NCBI GenBank assembly: GCA_034440635.1
Contig: JAOTON010002128.1
Location: 124,001-188,000, forward strand
Reading direction: 5' to 3'
Origin: Lepas anatifera
Taxonomy: Eukaryota; Arthropoda; Thecostraca; Lepadidae
Length of the DNA: 64,000 bases
Shown: positions 45,469-56,070 of the stretch, piece by piece
Numbering within the stretch: position 1 is the stretch's first letter
How the letters are laid out: every line of letters starts with the position of its first letter
Notes under the pieces: model-generated
Told to the model about the DNA's origin: nothing
Databases searched by the model: none
Seen by the model: the letters and a program-made list of their open reading frames with translations, nothing else
Made by a program: the position numbers and the translations under genes

Positions 45469-45717
45469 CATGGGTGACGACAGTGAGGAACGAGGAGACA
45501 CGTCCCGCATGTAGCAAATCAGGGGGACGTCTCTTCAGCGTTTTTGGGACTCGACCTGTGTTGTTTGCATTTCCTCTCCATTACCTGTGTGAATCTACCT
45601 AAGGTGTTGGTTAAGTGCACCGTCGTTAGTGTTTTCAACGACAGTCAACATGCTCAAAGATCGCCTCCTCCGGAAACCCGTCCCTACCTCCAGTAAAAAT
45701 TATGTGCGAACACCCCA
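45469..45717 (-). mobile_element. Diverged hAT-type MITE (GGGCGCC family)
   Basis: Phrases GGGGGACGTCTCTTCAG, CAACATGCTCAAAGATCGCCTCC and CCCGTCCCTACCTCC match the inverted copy at 42863-43043, with many changes and an internal insertion. Ends are uncertain. Confidence 0.55.
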
Positions 45718-47389
45718 GGTCAGAGCTTGCATTAATAACACTGGTCAACAGCCAAAATGGATCCGGCACGTGAACACCTGTTTCTACCTATTTTGATGCC
45801 GCTGATTTCAAATTTAGTAACCGTTGTTTTGCCATCGGACCTGTTTTCTTCCCCAGAGCATACCTGGTGTATAGCCAGTGGCGTAGCCAGGATTCGGCCA
45901 AGGGGGGGGTTCCGACTACCGTTGGGGGCCCCCTTAGTAGTCGGGGACTATCTCCTATATGTGTCGTATAATATTTTGGCATTATAACATTTACACGACG
46001 GAAATTTTTCTATCCATTTTCAAGTGTTTGTTATTATTTTGTTTATAGTTTTATTTTTCTCGATCCGACCAATTGTTGGTAAATTTAGGCTACCAAATAT
46101 TAAGGCTGGCCCATACCTAAATGACAGCGTGGCTATAATAACAGTTTTGTGGCACATTTCGGGAAATCAAATGCTGCTGCGTGCATGGTGTTAAACCTGA
46201 CTCTACCTCAATTCACTCTGGTAATCGGGTATGAAGTTATTGGAGGTCAGTCGTTTTGAGTGTGAATAAATGGTCTTCTACGGAAAATGATTATTAGTTT
46301 TTTTCCGGGTGTCGAATTCATGAACTTTTTAATCATAAAGTTTCCAAATAAATTGAAAAATGAATAAAAATACAAGGGATATGGTGGATGGTGGTGTGTT
46401 CCGGACGTCATATAACGTCTATTCCGCGGAAAGATCCTGATGAATTCACCACAGTTACTTTCTCTTACCCTTGCTATGTTGTAAATGAGCAAATTACCAA
46501 AACAATAGGCGCCTGAGATAACTATCGGCTTGGATTACTCTGTCATTGTTATTTTAAACCTTTCATACATATTTTTCTTTTTGGGGTTATGCTCATCAAT
46601 GTGTGTCATTTTCATTGTTTGTCTGGTTTCCTACGAAAATATTTGGCAGTTGTTTATTTCAGAATATTTAGGACGGTAGTTATTGGGACTTAGCTAATAG
46701 ATTGAAAACCAGCTGAAGTTCAAAATTCCCTGTTCGATTTGCTATTATGGATGCTAAAATTAGATTATTTTTTGCCTTTCCTTCAGTAATCGTGCCTGAT
46801 CGACATGTTTCAATTTGTCTTTTTTGGTACACAATGGGAAAATATAATTTTTCCGAGGCCTATGATTTTCGAAAATCTTCTTTGAGCCTAGGATCTCAAG
46901 CGATATCTCTGGATTGTATTCTAAAATCTAAAAGAAATGGAGAGGAAAAAGGACGCTCAATAAAAAGGATATATGAGTGTGCCCCAGATGCTATATAAAA
47001 CCTATTCCATGGACGGTCCTGCTGATGAAACCGCTCACTTACTCCTCCCTAGCCATTGGTTGGAGATCCCGGGGGCTTGGGGAGGTGAGTACTTCCCCGG
47101 ACTTTAGGTCTCTGATAGGCTTTATAAAGGGCTTGTATTGCTATGCCAGTGTAAAGCCACCCAGGACCATCACCCACCGCCACCGCCCCCCCTGACGCCT
47201 GGCTCGAGCAGAGATCTCAAGGGGCCTAGCACTTGACACGGCGCCGAAACCAGTATCTGGGACCCCCGAAAACAACACTTTTCCCGCAAATCAGTACTAA
47301 TGTCCCCCAAAACCAGCATTTGGGGTTACCATGAGACTACCTACTGGGATTCCCTGGAACTTACTCTCGTGGGGCCCTGAGGATAACTT

Positions 47390-50300
47390 TGAGGGGAGGG
47401 GGAGGAAGGAGAGGAGTGCTCGCTGAGACTAGCTTTTGGGGACACCTGAGGGCAGCTTCAGGGGACCCCTGAGACTAACTCCTGGAGACCTCGTGAGACT
47501 AATTGTCGGATCTCTGAGATTAGCTCTCCGGCCCTCCTTACACTAGAACTGAAAGGTCCTCTGAAAATAACTCGGGCTTCTGAGATCAATTACCAAAATT
47601 CCGGAGCCCCTCTGGGAATTACTCTCAAAGCCCAAAATTACCTCTTGGACGAACCGGAGACTAGCTCCCGGGAGCACTCTGGGACTAACTTTTAGGTGCT
47701 CCCTGAGATGGAATCTCGGGGCCTCTTATGCAACAACTAGGGGAGGGGGGGCACAGCCTCAAGCTAAATCTCGAGGGTTCCCAAGATTACCCCTCGGGGG
47801 ATTCCTGAGATCAGCACTCTGCGGATCAAATGAGACTAACTCTCGGATCTCCAGATTAACTATCGGGGCCACCTGAAAGTAAATATTGACCCCTGAGAGA
47901 GACACCCGTAAGACTATGGGACCGAATATCTGGGGTCCTCTAAGACTGACTCTCGGGGTTCCCTTGACCGACTCTTGGGGTTCTCTGAGACTGACTCTCA
48001 TGGAGCCCCCTGAAATAGACTGTCGCGGGGCCCTGAGAACCACTCTCTGGAGGAACCTCAGGCGAGCTCGGCCCCCTGAGACCGACTCTCGGGGCCCCTG
48101 AAACCGACTTTCGAGATCCCCTGAGACTGACTCTCAGGGACCCCCTGAAATCTACTTTTGGGGGTCTTGAGACTGACCCTCAGGGCGGGGCCCTAAGGCC
48201 GACTTGGGACGCCCTGAGAACGAATCTTCAGGGGCTTCTAAGACTGATTCTGGGGCCCCGAGATCAGAGAATGCTTTGCAGTGGTTTAGATTAGCCCAAA
48301 GGGGGTCCTCGGACTACCAGAACCCCTTGGCTACGCCACTGCATCCACACATTCGGGGGCCCGCCGAGATCAGCACTTGGAGGCCCCTAAAAGTATTGCT
48401 CCCCTCCCCCGATACCAATACTCCGGAGCCCCTGGATACTGATGCGCGGGGCTCCTAAGACCAAGCTCGGGGTTCCACTTAGATCAGGTTCGGGGGCACC
48501 CTTAGGCCATGGTTGCGCTTTTCTCAGGAGTAACTCGACACCGTTGTTCGGGGGGGGCAGATCAACATTCGAAGCCCCCCCCCGAGACTAATGCTCGGTA
48601 CTCTGGAGCCCCTCGATACCAATTCTCGGGGACCCTGAGCCCAAGCCTGGCCCCTGAGACCAAACTCTGGGTCCCATGGGGCCAATTCTCGTGCCTCGCT
48701 CATAAGTCCCCTCGATATCGATAGGGGGCACGCCGAGATCAATATTGCCCCCCCCTCACCCACTTCCCGAGATCAATGTTCGCTGCTCCGGAGCCATCAA
48801 TACCAATGCTCGGGGATCCCTGAGACCAACTCTGGAGCCCCTAAGACCAAGATCGAAAGGCCCGTGAGACCAAGCTCGGTGCCCCCTGAGAACAAGCTCG
48901 GAAGGCCCGTGAGACCAAGCTCGGGCCCCCTGAGACCAGGCTCGGGCCCCCTGATGCAAAGATTGGGGCCCCCTGAGACCAAGCTTGGGGGACCTGAGAC
49001 CAAGCTCGAGGAGCCCCCTGAGACCAAGCTTGGGGGCCCAAGACCAAGCTCGGGGGCCTGAGACCAAGCTCGGGGGTCCCCTGGTACCAAACTTTGAGGG
49101 CCCGTGACACTAAGCTCAGGGCCCACTGAGATCAAGATCGAAAGGCCCGTGAGACTAAAGCTCGGGGGGGCTGAGGCCAAGCTCGGGGGCCCTTGAGACC
49201 GAGCTCAGGGGGCCCTTGAGATCAATGTTCGGTACTCTGAAGCCCTCAATACCAATGATCGGGGGCCCCCTGAGGCCAAGCTTGAAAGGTTCGTGAGACC
49301 AAGCTCGGGGGCCCCTGAGACCAAACTCGGACGGCCCCCTGAGACCAAGATGGAAAGACCCCTGAGACTAAGCTCGGGGGGTCCCTGAGACCAAGCTAGG
49401 GGGCCGCCTGAGACCAAGATCGAAAGGTCCGTGAGACCAAGCTCGGGAGCCCCTGAGACCAAGTTTGGGGTCCCCTGAGACCAAGCTCGGGGCCCCTGAG
49501 ACCGAGCTCGGAGGCCCGCTGATACCAAACTCGGAGGGCCCCCTGAGACCAAGAGAGAAAGGCCCCTGAGACTAAGCACGGGGGGTCCCTGAGACCAAGC
49601 TAGGGGGACCCTGAGACCAAGATCGAAAGGCCCATGAGACTAAAGCTCGGGGCCCCTGAGACCAGGCTCAGGAGCCCCTGAGACCAAGCTTGGGCCCCCC
49701 GAGATCCATGTCTGGTTGCCTAGAGTTTTGATACCGATGATCAGGGGCCCCCTGAGACCAAGTTCGGGGTCCCCTGAGACCAACCTGGGGGCCCTAAGAC
49801 CGAGCTCGGGGACCCCCTGAGACCGAGCCCGGGGACCCCTGAGACCAAGCTCAGGGGACCTCTGGGACCAAGATCAAAAGACCCGTGAGATTAAGCTCGG
49901 GGCCCCTGAGACCGAGCTCAGGGGCCCCCTGAGATCCATGTTTGGTACTCTGGAGCCCTCGATACCGATGATTGGGAGCCCCTGAGACCAGGCTCGGAAA
50001 GCCCGTGAGACCAAGCTCGGGGGCCCCTGAGACCAAATTCGGAGGTCCCTTGAAACCAAGCTTGGGCGCTCCCTGAGACCAAGCTCGGGGCCCCTGAGAT
50101 CAAGCTCGGGCCCCCTGAGACCAAGCTCAAGGCCCGTGAGACCAAGCTCGGAGAGTCCCCTGAGACCAAGCTCAGGGGGCCCCTGAGACCGAGCTCAGGG
50201 GGCCCCCGAGATCCATGTTTGGTACTCTGGAGCCCTCGATACCGATGATTTGGGGCCGCTGAGACCAAGCTCGGAAAGCCCGTGAGACCAAGCTCGAGGG

Positions 50301-50655
50301 CCCCTGAGACCGAGCTCGGAGGCCCCCTGAGACCAAACTCGGAGGGCCCCCTGAGACCAAGATAGAAAGGCCCCTGAGACTAAGCTCGAGAGTCCCTGAG
50401 ACCAAGCTAGGGGGACCCTGAGACCAAGATCGAAAGGCCCGTGAGACTAAAGCTCGGGAGCCCCTGAGACCAAGCTCGGGGCCCTCTGAGACCGGGCTCG
50501 GGGGGCCCCTGAGACCAAGATCAGGGGCCCGTAAGACTAAGCTTGGGGGCCTCCTGAGACCAAGCTCGGAGGTCCCTTGAGACCAACCTCGGGGCCTGAG
50601 ATCGAGCTCGGAGGGCCCCCTGAAACCAAGCTCAGGGGGGCCCCTGAGACCAATG
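47390..50655 (+). repeat. Minisatellite, ~22-bp unit, ~3.3 kb
   Basis: Direct tandem units of the form CCCCTGAGACCAAGCTCGGG, 20-24 bp long, all in one orientation. The right part (48840-50655) is fairly homogeneous. The left part (47390-48500) is more diverged, with 'GAGACTGACTCTCGGGG' units. A higher-order variant, GAGATCCATGTTTGGTACTC followed by TGGAGCCCTCGATACCGATG, recurs near 48580, 48770, 49215, 49700, 49930 and 50210. Frames stay open for long distances on the minus strand because the unit rarely forms stops. These are not genes. Confidence 0.95.
48270..48343 (+). repeat. Internal copy of the hAT right end within the array
   Basis: ATGCTTTGCAGTGG, TTAGCCCAAAGGGGGTCC and CTTGGCTACGCCACTG are collinear with the true right end at 50657-50732. 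The array continues immediately afterwards. This suggests that array plus terminus was duplicated as a unit. Confidence 0.8.
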
Positions 50656-50740
50656 CTTGTGTTTTCCAGTGCATAAGGTCAGCCCAAGGGGGGGTCCGCG
50701 GACCCCAAGAACCCCCCGTGGCTACGCCACTGTGTATAGC

Positions 50741-51911
50741 CCCTACAGTTTCCACACAGTCATGGGCCTAGCTTTTGTGGAAAAATCTAGATCAAGGACG
50801 TCGAGAACCCGGATTAACTGCACCCAGGCAAGGCAGCTTATCACTATATATGTGAATTTATTGCAACGGAAGACTACCTCGCATTCAAGTGCATGAAAAT
50901 TGTACATTGAACAAGGTTTGCGCTCGGTCGCACAAGCTCGCTGGTACTGTAGACCGAGAGGTGACGTCGCAACATTATATGATGAGGATTTTATGTCAGA
51001 GTCACCTCCCTTGAAAGTCGAGTCTAAGCAAAAAGTCACAGGTCAAGGTCATACAACCATTTCAAGGTCATTGACCCTAGTGCCTTTGGTCGGATGACGC
51101 CGCCTAATGTGACGTATATCATGCTATGACGTCATACGCTAGGTCACTCAATCTTGAGCTCAAGGTTGCAGGTTCAAGACAAAGGTCATGGGTCAAGGTC
51201 AAACCTTATTTCCCGCCCAACGGTTGCCGAAGTGCTAATTGCAGTACACGTTATGGGCAAAATGCAATATTTTGACGTGAAAGGTCAATGACCTTGAACC
51301 ACCTTGCCCTCAAAGTTTCAGAGAACATTACCTCAGATCTTTCTGCCGTTACTTTAGGTCGCTTTCTCTCCATATCCGGCTTCTTATCGCATAATCACGG
51401 TATTTTCCAATCGCTACCCTGCACAGACAGAATTTAACCTATATAGCCTCGTTTTACCTTAAATATATTGACCTAGGTCTATGAAAATCGGGTTTAAGGT
51501 AGAATACCCTAGCCTCCACAAACACCCAAACGTTCATTTTCCTAGACACCTTGGGTTTTGCACTGTCAATGTCACTGATGCCGAGTAGGCTTGCACAAGG
51601 ACAACACACAGACATACTGTATCTCAAAATTCTGATCTGATACGGCATTTCTGCTGCCAGATTCGTGTTCAGCACCACAAATTTCCTTAGAAACGGACTA
51701 TTTTATATTTGATCCACGACAAAAGTTAAATTTTGTTGACCAGTATAATGGTACGATGCAGCGAAGGAAGTTAAGTTGCTATGTGTTTCTTTTATCTGTT
51801 TCTCGAGAGATTTGCCAAGACAGAAGTGTGGACTTTGGAATAATGGTGGATCAAGGACTCGAATTTGTGAGGGGCCATCTGAGTCGAGATTCTGGGGAGC
51901 GGGGTTGGGGG
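50741..51911. other. AGGTCA-rich DNA related to the long TIRs; no gene
   Basis: 51030-51320 is dense in CAAGGTCA/AGGTCA. 51370-51485 (ATAATCACGGTATTTTCC, ATTTAACCTATATAGCC, TTAAATATATTGACC) matches the inner part of the right long inverted repeat at about 38420-38580. A degraded relative of the 35-39-kb transposon is likely, but no ends were found. No exon was recognised. Confidence 0.5.
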
Positions 51912-52056
51912 CAGTGACGGTGGAACGTCCGAACTTAAGCGGGGGCACCATGGGCTTTCCAAACCATTTCTTTCCAGTCAACGCCAAAGGGTTAGTGTTA
52001 ATATTTCTGATTTAAGGGGGCACTGTGCACCGGTGCCCCCTAGCTCCGCCGCCAGT
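51912..52056. mobile_element. hAT-type MITE (GGCGGAACGTC family)
   Basis: It runs from CAGTGACGGTGGAACGTCC to CTCCGCCGCCAGT and is collinear with 29063-29219. The flanks are G-rich and the target duplication is not certain. It preserves the uninterrupted GGGTTAGTGTTAATATTTC, which serves as the empty site for the SINE stub in the next copy. Confidence 0.85.
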
Positions 52057-52361
52057 TATGGGGGGGAGTGAAGCACGACATAAAGCTGGGTGGAAAACAC
52101 TGTTAATCAGGGAGAAGGCGGGTCCCAACTCAAGCACAGGGTAATAAGAACCAATGTATCTCCTCACCGGGTATTTGGGAATTATTTTGATATGGTCCTT
52201 TTGCACATTCTCATGGCTTGTAGTTTTTTATTTGTTAGAAAATACTTTCGGGTGGGGGAGAGGAAGTTGTATTGTTTCTTGCTGTGGTAAGAGCAAAACC
52301 ATTTCCCCTCATCCGCACGTGACCGGGTAACGCATCGTGATTGGTCGATTTGTGATCTGGA

Positions 52362-52570
52362 CCAGGCACGGCGGAACGTCGGAATTTAAGGGGGCACCAT
52401 GAACTTCCCAATCAATTTCTTTCCATTCAATGCCATAGGGTTAGTGTTAGCCGTATGACCCTGGCAGTTGCTGCGTCGTTAAACCCCCCCGGGTTAGTGT
52501 TAACAAATTTTATTTAAGGGGCACCATGCCCCAGTGCCATCCCCCCCACCAGCACACACACCACCGCCAG
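52362..52570. mobile_element. hAT-type MITE interrupted by a SINE stub
   Basis: Third copy of the GGCGGAACGTC family (CAGGCACGGCGGAACG .. CCACCGCCAGTG). It is interrupted at GGGTTAGTGTTA by the 41-bp insertion at 52450-52490. Flanking octamers ATCTGGAC and ACCTTGAC are only partly alike. Confidence 0.8.
52450..52490 (+). mobile_element. 41-bp SINE 3' stub with perfect 12-bp TSD
   Basis: GCCGTATGACCCTGGCAG, TTGCTGCGTCGTTAAA and a C-run form the final 41 bases of the SINE. GGGTTAGTGTTA occurs on both sides (52438-52449 and 52491-52502). Two sister MITEs (29063-29219 and 51912-52056) show the site without the insert. This is therefore an independent integration of a 3' fragment and not a deletion product. 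Confidence 0.95.
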
Positions 52571-53785
52571 TGACCTTGACTGACATTATAAACATGCTGC
52601 ATACAATTTTTTCATTGGACATGAAAGAAGCTCGAAGATGATTGGATAGTAGAGCGCATTGGATAATTCCTTGCATTTTGAAGTTGAAAAGTTGGTGCAG
52701 GCAATCACTAGCGTAAGGAACGTGCAAATACCGATGGACCTAAGTGAACTCTGACTTTTAAAATGATAAGGACCACTGCCTAAAGTGTTTCGACACATCC
52801 ATGATCCGTGTGCAGTGAGCTTTGTTTTTATTTAAAGCAGAATTTAGGCTAAGAAAATATGAAAAATATATACAATCAAGCAACTAAAATGTGGTGCCAC
52901 CCCGCTCCCGAGACTTTCTCTAATCCTCCGTCCGTGCAAGTAAAAGTGGCACTGCTTCAAACCACGTATTAAGTTTGAGGCCCACTGAAGCTCTAATAAT
53001 TCATTAGTAATAACCTTATTTAATGGCTGGTCATTAGCCCGATGTATTTGTTGGCCAATTTAGAAGAGATAGCAGGCATTAGCGTACCTTCAGTTCTTAT
53101 GGCAGAAGACTACCTTATGCAGGGGCGGATGTAGTGCATGTGGAAGTAGGGACCACTTGTCTCACGGCCAAAGGATTTTTTTGCAGAAATGTGTTTATTT
53201 TCAATTATTTTCGTCAATTTTTCCTTTAGCCACAAACCACCTCAAACTGTGCTGCCTGTATCCATCGCTGGTTTCTTTGTTCTGACTGGCCCGACTGGCT
53301 CTTAAGATGGCTTATAATCACACGCCCAACCAATGATGGCTGTAATTGGGCAAGCATGCATGTGGAGACGGCATTAATGGATATAAAACCAATCATGAAC
53401 ATTCCTGCCTGGCCCTGTTCGAAGTGGTGATTGAGAAATAGCTATAGTGCGACTGGCTTTCAAAAGTTGGTGTGAATGCAAGCACGTGAAATTTTTGTGA
53501 CATGTTGTTAGTCTCAATGGTGAAAGAGCAGCATGACATTCAAATGATTAGTGAGCACAAGCTAGACTTGAATAGGTGTATAACGACGATGATAAAATAT
53601 CGTGAGTACTTACATTGAAATATGACACAATATCTGCGATACAATTAGTAGCACAGGTTAACTTATGTAAACTTAACAATATGAACTATAGCATATATTA
53701 GTTTTGATGGCAATCCAAATTAAAAAAAGGATGGAAGGCCTAATATGTGAATTTGTGTCTGCTGCTTAGCACCACGTGCACTATA
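52571..53785. other. No gene recognised
   Basis: AT-rich DNA with no supported exon, RNA gene or transposon end. Confidence 0.4.
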
Positions 53786-56026
53786 CACTGAGAGAAAAAT
53801 TGAGTCCTTTTGGATAAACTGAGTCAGTGCTGAAAGCGAGTCTGGATTCTGGTGTCAAACTCGGTTGAAATCAGGCAGAATCAGGCTCATTGTATTCCCG
53901 TCGCAGGCTCAATGTATTCTCTTGGACTTGATTGAGTCTAGCACGTAGTGTTTTCTGAAGCTCATAGAATGATCACCGTAAGCTCGGGAATAAAATGTCT
54001 GATGACTGGGTTCAAATGATTCTTCGCTCGGTATAGAAAAACTCCACGGCATCAATGTATTCCATCAGCAAAATCGTCATGGAATCATTATATTCGAGCT
54101 CTCCACGAGATATGGTTTAGAAAAATATGCCCCTCCACTCAACACGACAACTGAATTCGATACAAGCCTCAAACGAAACTACCTCTTTTGAGTCTGCATT
54201 TGGCATAAAATTAGTCTAGTAGCAAAACTGATGCTGGTATAATTGTAGTCTGTGTGGCATACTTTGAGTCGTGCCTGGAGTTTCATTGGGTTCACTAGAT
54301 GTTCTTCGTTAGTCGTCGTGTTTTTATCTTAAATTGAAACTGTCTGTAAAGATGTTACTTATCGTGCTGTTATGGCCTTGCTATTACATTAACTTTGTCT
54401 AATGATAATGAGGGTAATCCTGTTTGTTTACAGTAGTCTACTTCAGCCTCAAGAAAAGATAACATAATCATAACTTTGTATTAGGACACAAACATTAAAC
54501 AACAATCACGTTCACCATTTTTCGAAAACACATGAAATGCCTTTAATGAACAGTCCTCTCCCATGTCGCCCAGGAGGGGATGAGGTGGATTAGTGGATAG
54601 CACCCTTGTCTTCTAAGCCACCGGTCCCGGGTTCAAGTCCCGGCGGAGCCTCTGAATAAGTCGATCTGGTCCCCAAAATCCCTTCCAACAGGGTGAGAGT
54701 TGGCGACACCGTATAACCCTGGCAGTTGGTGTGTCGTTAAACCCCAACAATTGTTTTCATGTCGCCCAGGAATGGTCCAGGCTTAAACTTCAAGCACATG
54801 CCGCTGTCGTCAGAGATAGCAGCCCTCGTTTACTTTGGATATATAGATATAATTGTAGATATGTTTGCTTCAAAGTATCCCGTCATGGTTGAGAAAATCT
54901 CATTCTGTGCACGATATTGTACAGAATGAGACTTACCTCTGTCCAGTGATGGACGTGCGTTCAGAGGCTCCTGTGAAAATCCTTCCAAGCTTTAGCGCCC
55001 CGAATCTGTGCTCAAAGAGTGCCGAAAAGGATCTTTAGAACACGTGGGTGACTGTATCCAACAGTAACAAGTGCTTCTCACTACTTCATCAACTTTGCAT
55101 AGCTAGGGCTATTCTGCGCGGTCAAACTTGGGGCTTCAGTGCATGTTGCCGTCCTCCAGCTGACGATGGACTCCTGGTTCTGGCCACCAGTACAGTGAAT
55201 GCCTGAACCGTCGCAGCCCCAGTGTGCTTCTTCACTTTCACTAGCTCTCAGCGGAGTCGTCGGTCATCAGACTCAGTTTAGCTTCTCCTCTTGATCCGTT
55301 ATCAACGCTAGGTCGTCGATGTGGTTTCTCCCGTACACCATGCCAAAGGTAGCGTGGCTTCTTCGGGTCCTCGGGTCAAACCTGAGTTGGATCGATGTAG
55401 AAGCACGTACCAGCGTAAAGTGAAAATGGTCAGCTCTTCCTCTCAAATTTTGCTCGGATCAAAACGCCAGAGCCTTGTGGCCAGCTCTGCGTGCAATGGC
55501 AGGAACACTGAAAATGGTGCGAAACGGCGAGTAAGTTTTTCAATCGCGGGTCGAGCACGCGCAAGCGATCTCCGGATACGCTTTGACGTGGGATCAAAAT
55601 ACACGGGGTTTTCGAATGATTCTGCAGCTAGAGCTCCCATATTCCCGGTTATTTCTGGTGACAGAATATATTGATTCCTAGTATAAACTGAAACTTTGAA
55701 GAGGATATTAATAGCTCTTTGAATTTTACGGCTAGAATAGGTCAGTACCTATGGTAAAATGATGCTTTGTGGTATAAAAAGATACCACTTGTAACACTAT
55801 ATTGGTATCATATTAGCTTTTTCCACCATGTTTAGAAGCCGAGAATCATTTTAAGCTGCCAAGGCCTACAAAAACACTTCATGTGCTGAATTATGCTGGG
55901 AAGAGGATCAAATGAGAGCAAGCATGTTCAAATGTTCCTTTAATAAGGTTTCATGGCTCATTTTATGCTGAGCAGACCTGATTCCGGATTAGATAGAGCA
56001 CATAGGAATGAAAATTTCTCTCAGTG
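53786..56026 (+). mobile_element. CACTGAGAGAAA element, left copy
   Basis: It begins CACTGAGAGAAAAATTGAG and ends AAATTTCTCTCAGTG, so it has its own inverted ends of about 12 bp. Without the SINE and its duplicated 14 bp it is about 2045 bp. Frames open in both copies include one with KPELDRCRST and SSACNGRNTE (from 55321) and another starting MPLSS(E/K)IAALVYFGYI. Differences between copies change many residues, so there is no sign of protein constraint. No transposase was recognised. Flanking TA on both sides is compatible with a short target duplication but not conclusive. Confidence 0.8.
54576..54757 (+). mobile_element. tRNA-derived SINE, 182 bp, 14-bp TSD
   Basis: The 5' tRNA-like part (GGGGATGAGGTGGATTAGTG, box A-like TGGATTAGTGG; box B GGGTTCAAGTCC) folds like a tRNA with a CTTCTAA anticodon loop (UCU, Arg-like). 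The body has AGGGTGAGAGTTGGCGACAC and the 3' end GGCAGTTGGTGTGTCGTTAA, CCCCAACAATTG. CATGTCGCCCAGGA flanks it at 54562-54575 and 54758-54771. The right palindrome arm has the matching unoccupied site at 57346-57359 (one difference). This proves the insertion postdates the duplication of the arms. Confidence 0.97.
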
Positions 56027-56070
56027 TATGACTAGAGAGATTGGCGTGCCCCAAAGCTGTTTTTGTTCCA

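Larger units (their letters stand above)
45876..50732. mobile_element. 4.86-kb hAT-ended element carrying a minisatellite
   Basis: The left end CAGTGGCGTAGCCAGGATT and right end CGTGGCTACGCCACTG share a perfect 14-bp inverted repeat. Both abut the octamer TGTATAGC (45868-45875 and 50733-50740), a perfect 8-bp hAT-type target duplication. The enclosed DNA is a left unique section (45960-47200, with the dispersed repeat at about 47066-47165) followed by a minisatellite that fills the rest. A second right-end-like segment ending GGCTACGCCACTG lies inside the array at about 48270-48343. No transposase was found, so the element is non-autonomous. The reading is that the array moved, or expanded, inside a hAT element. 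Confidence 0.85.

Noticed and set aside
48756..50405. Several overlapping 60-120-codon frames with repeated 'LVSGGP..LVSRAF' peptides
   Set aside because: They are translations of the 22-bp minisatellite in different frames. Unit length and lack of stop codons explain them.
53786..53790. Assigning the CACTGAGAGAAA element to a named transposon superfamily
   Set aside because: The target duplication is ambiguous (TA around the left copy, CA around the right) and no transposase is recognisable.
54576..54650. tRNA-Arg(UCU)-like gene
   Set aside because: It is the 5' part of a SINE with a 14-bp target duplication, a non-tRNA body and sister copies. It is not an independent tRNA gene.
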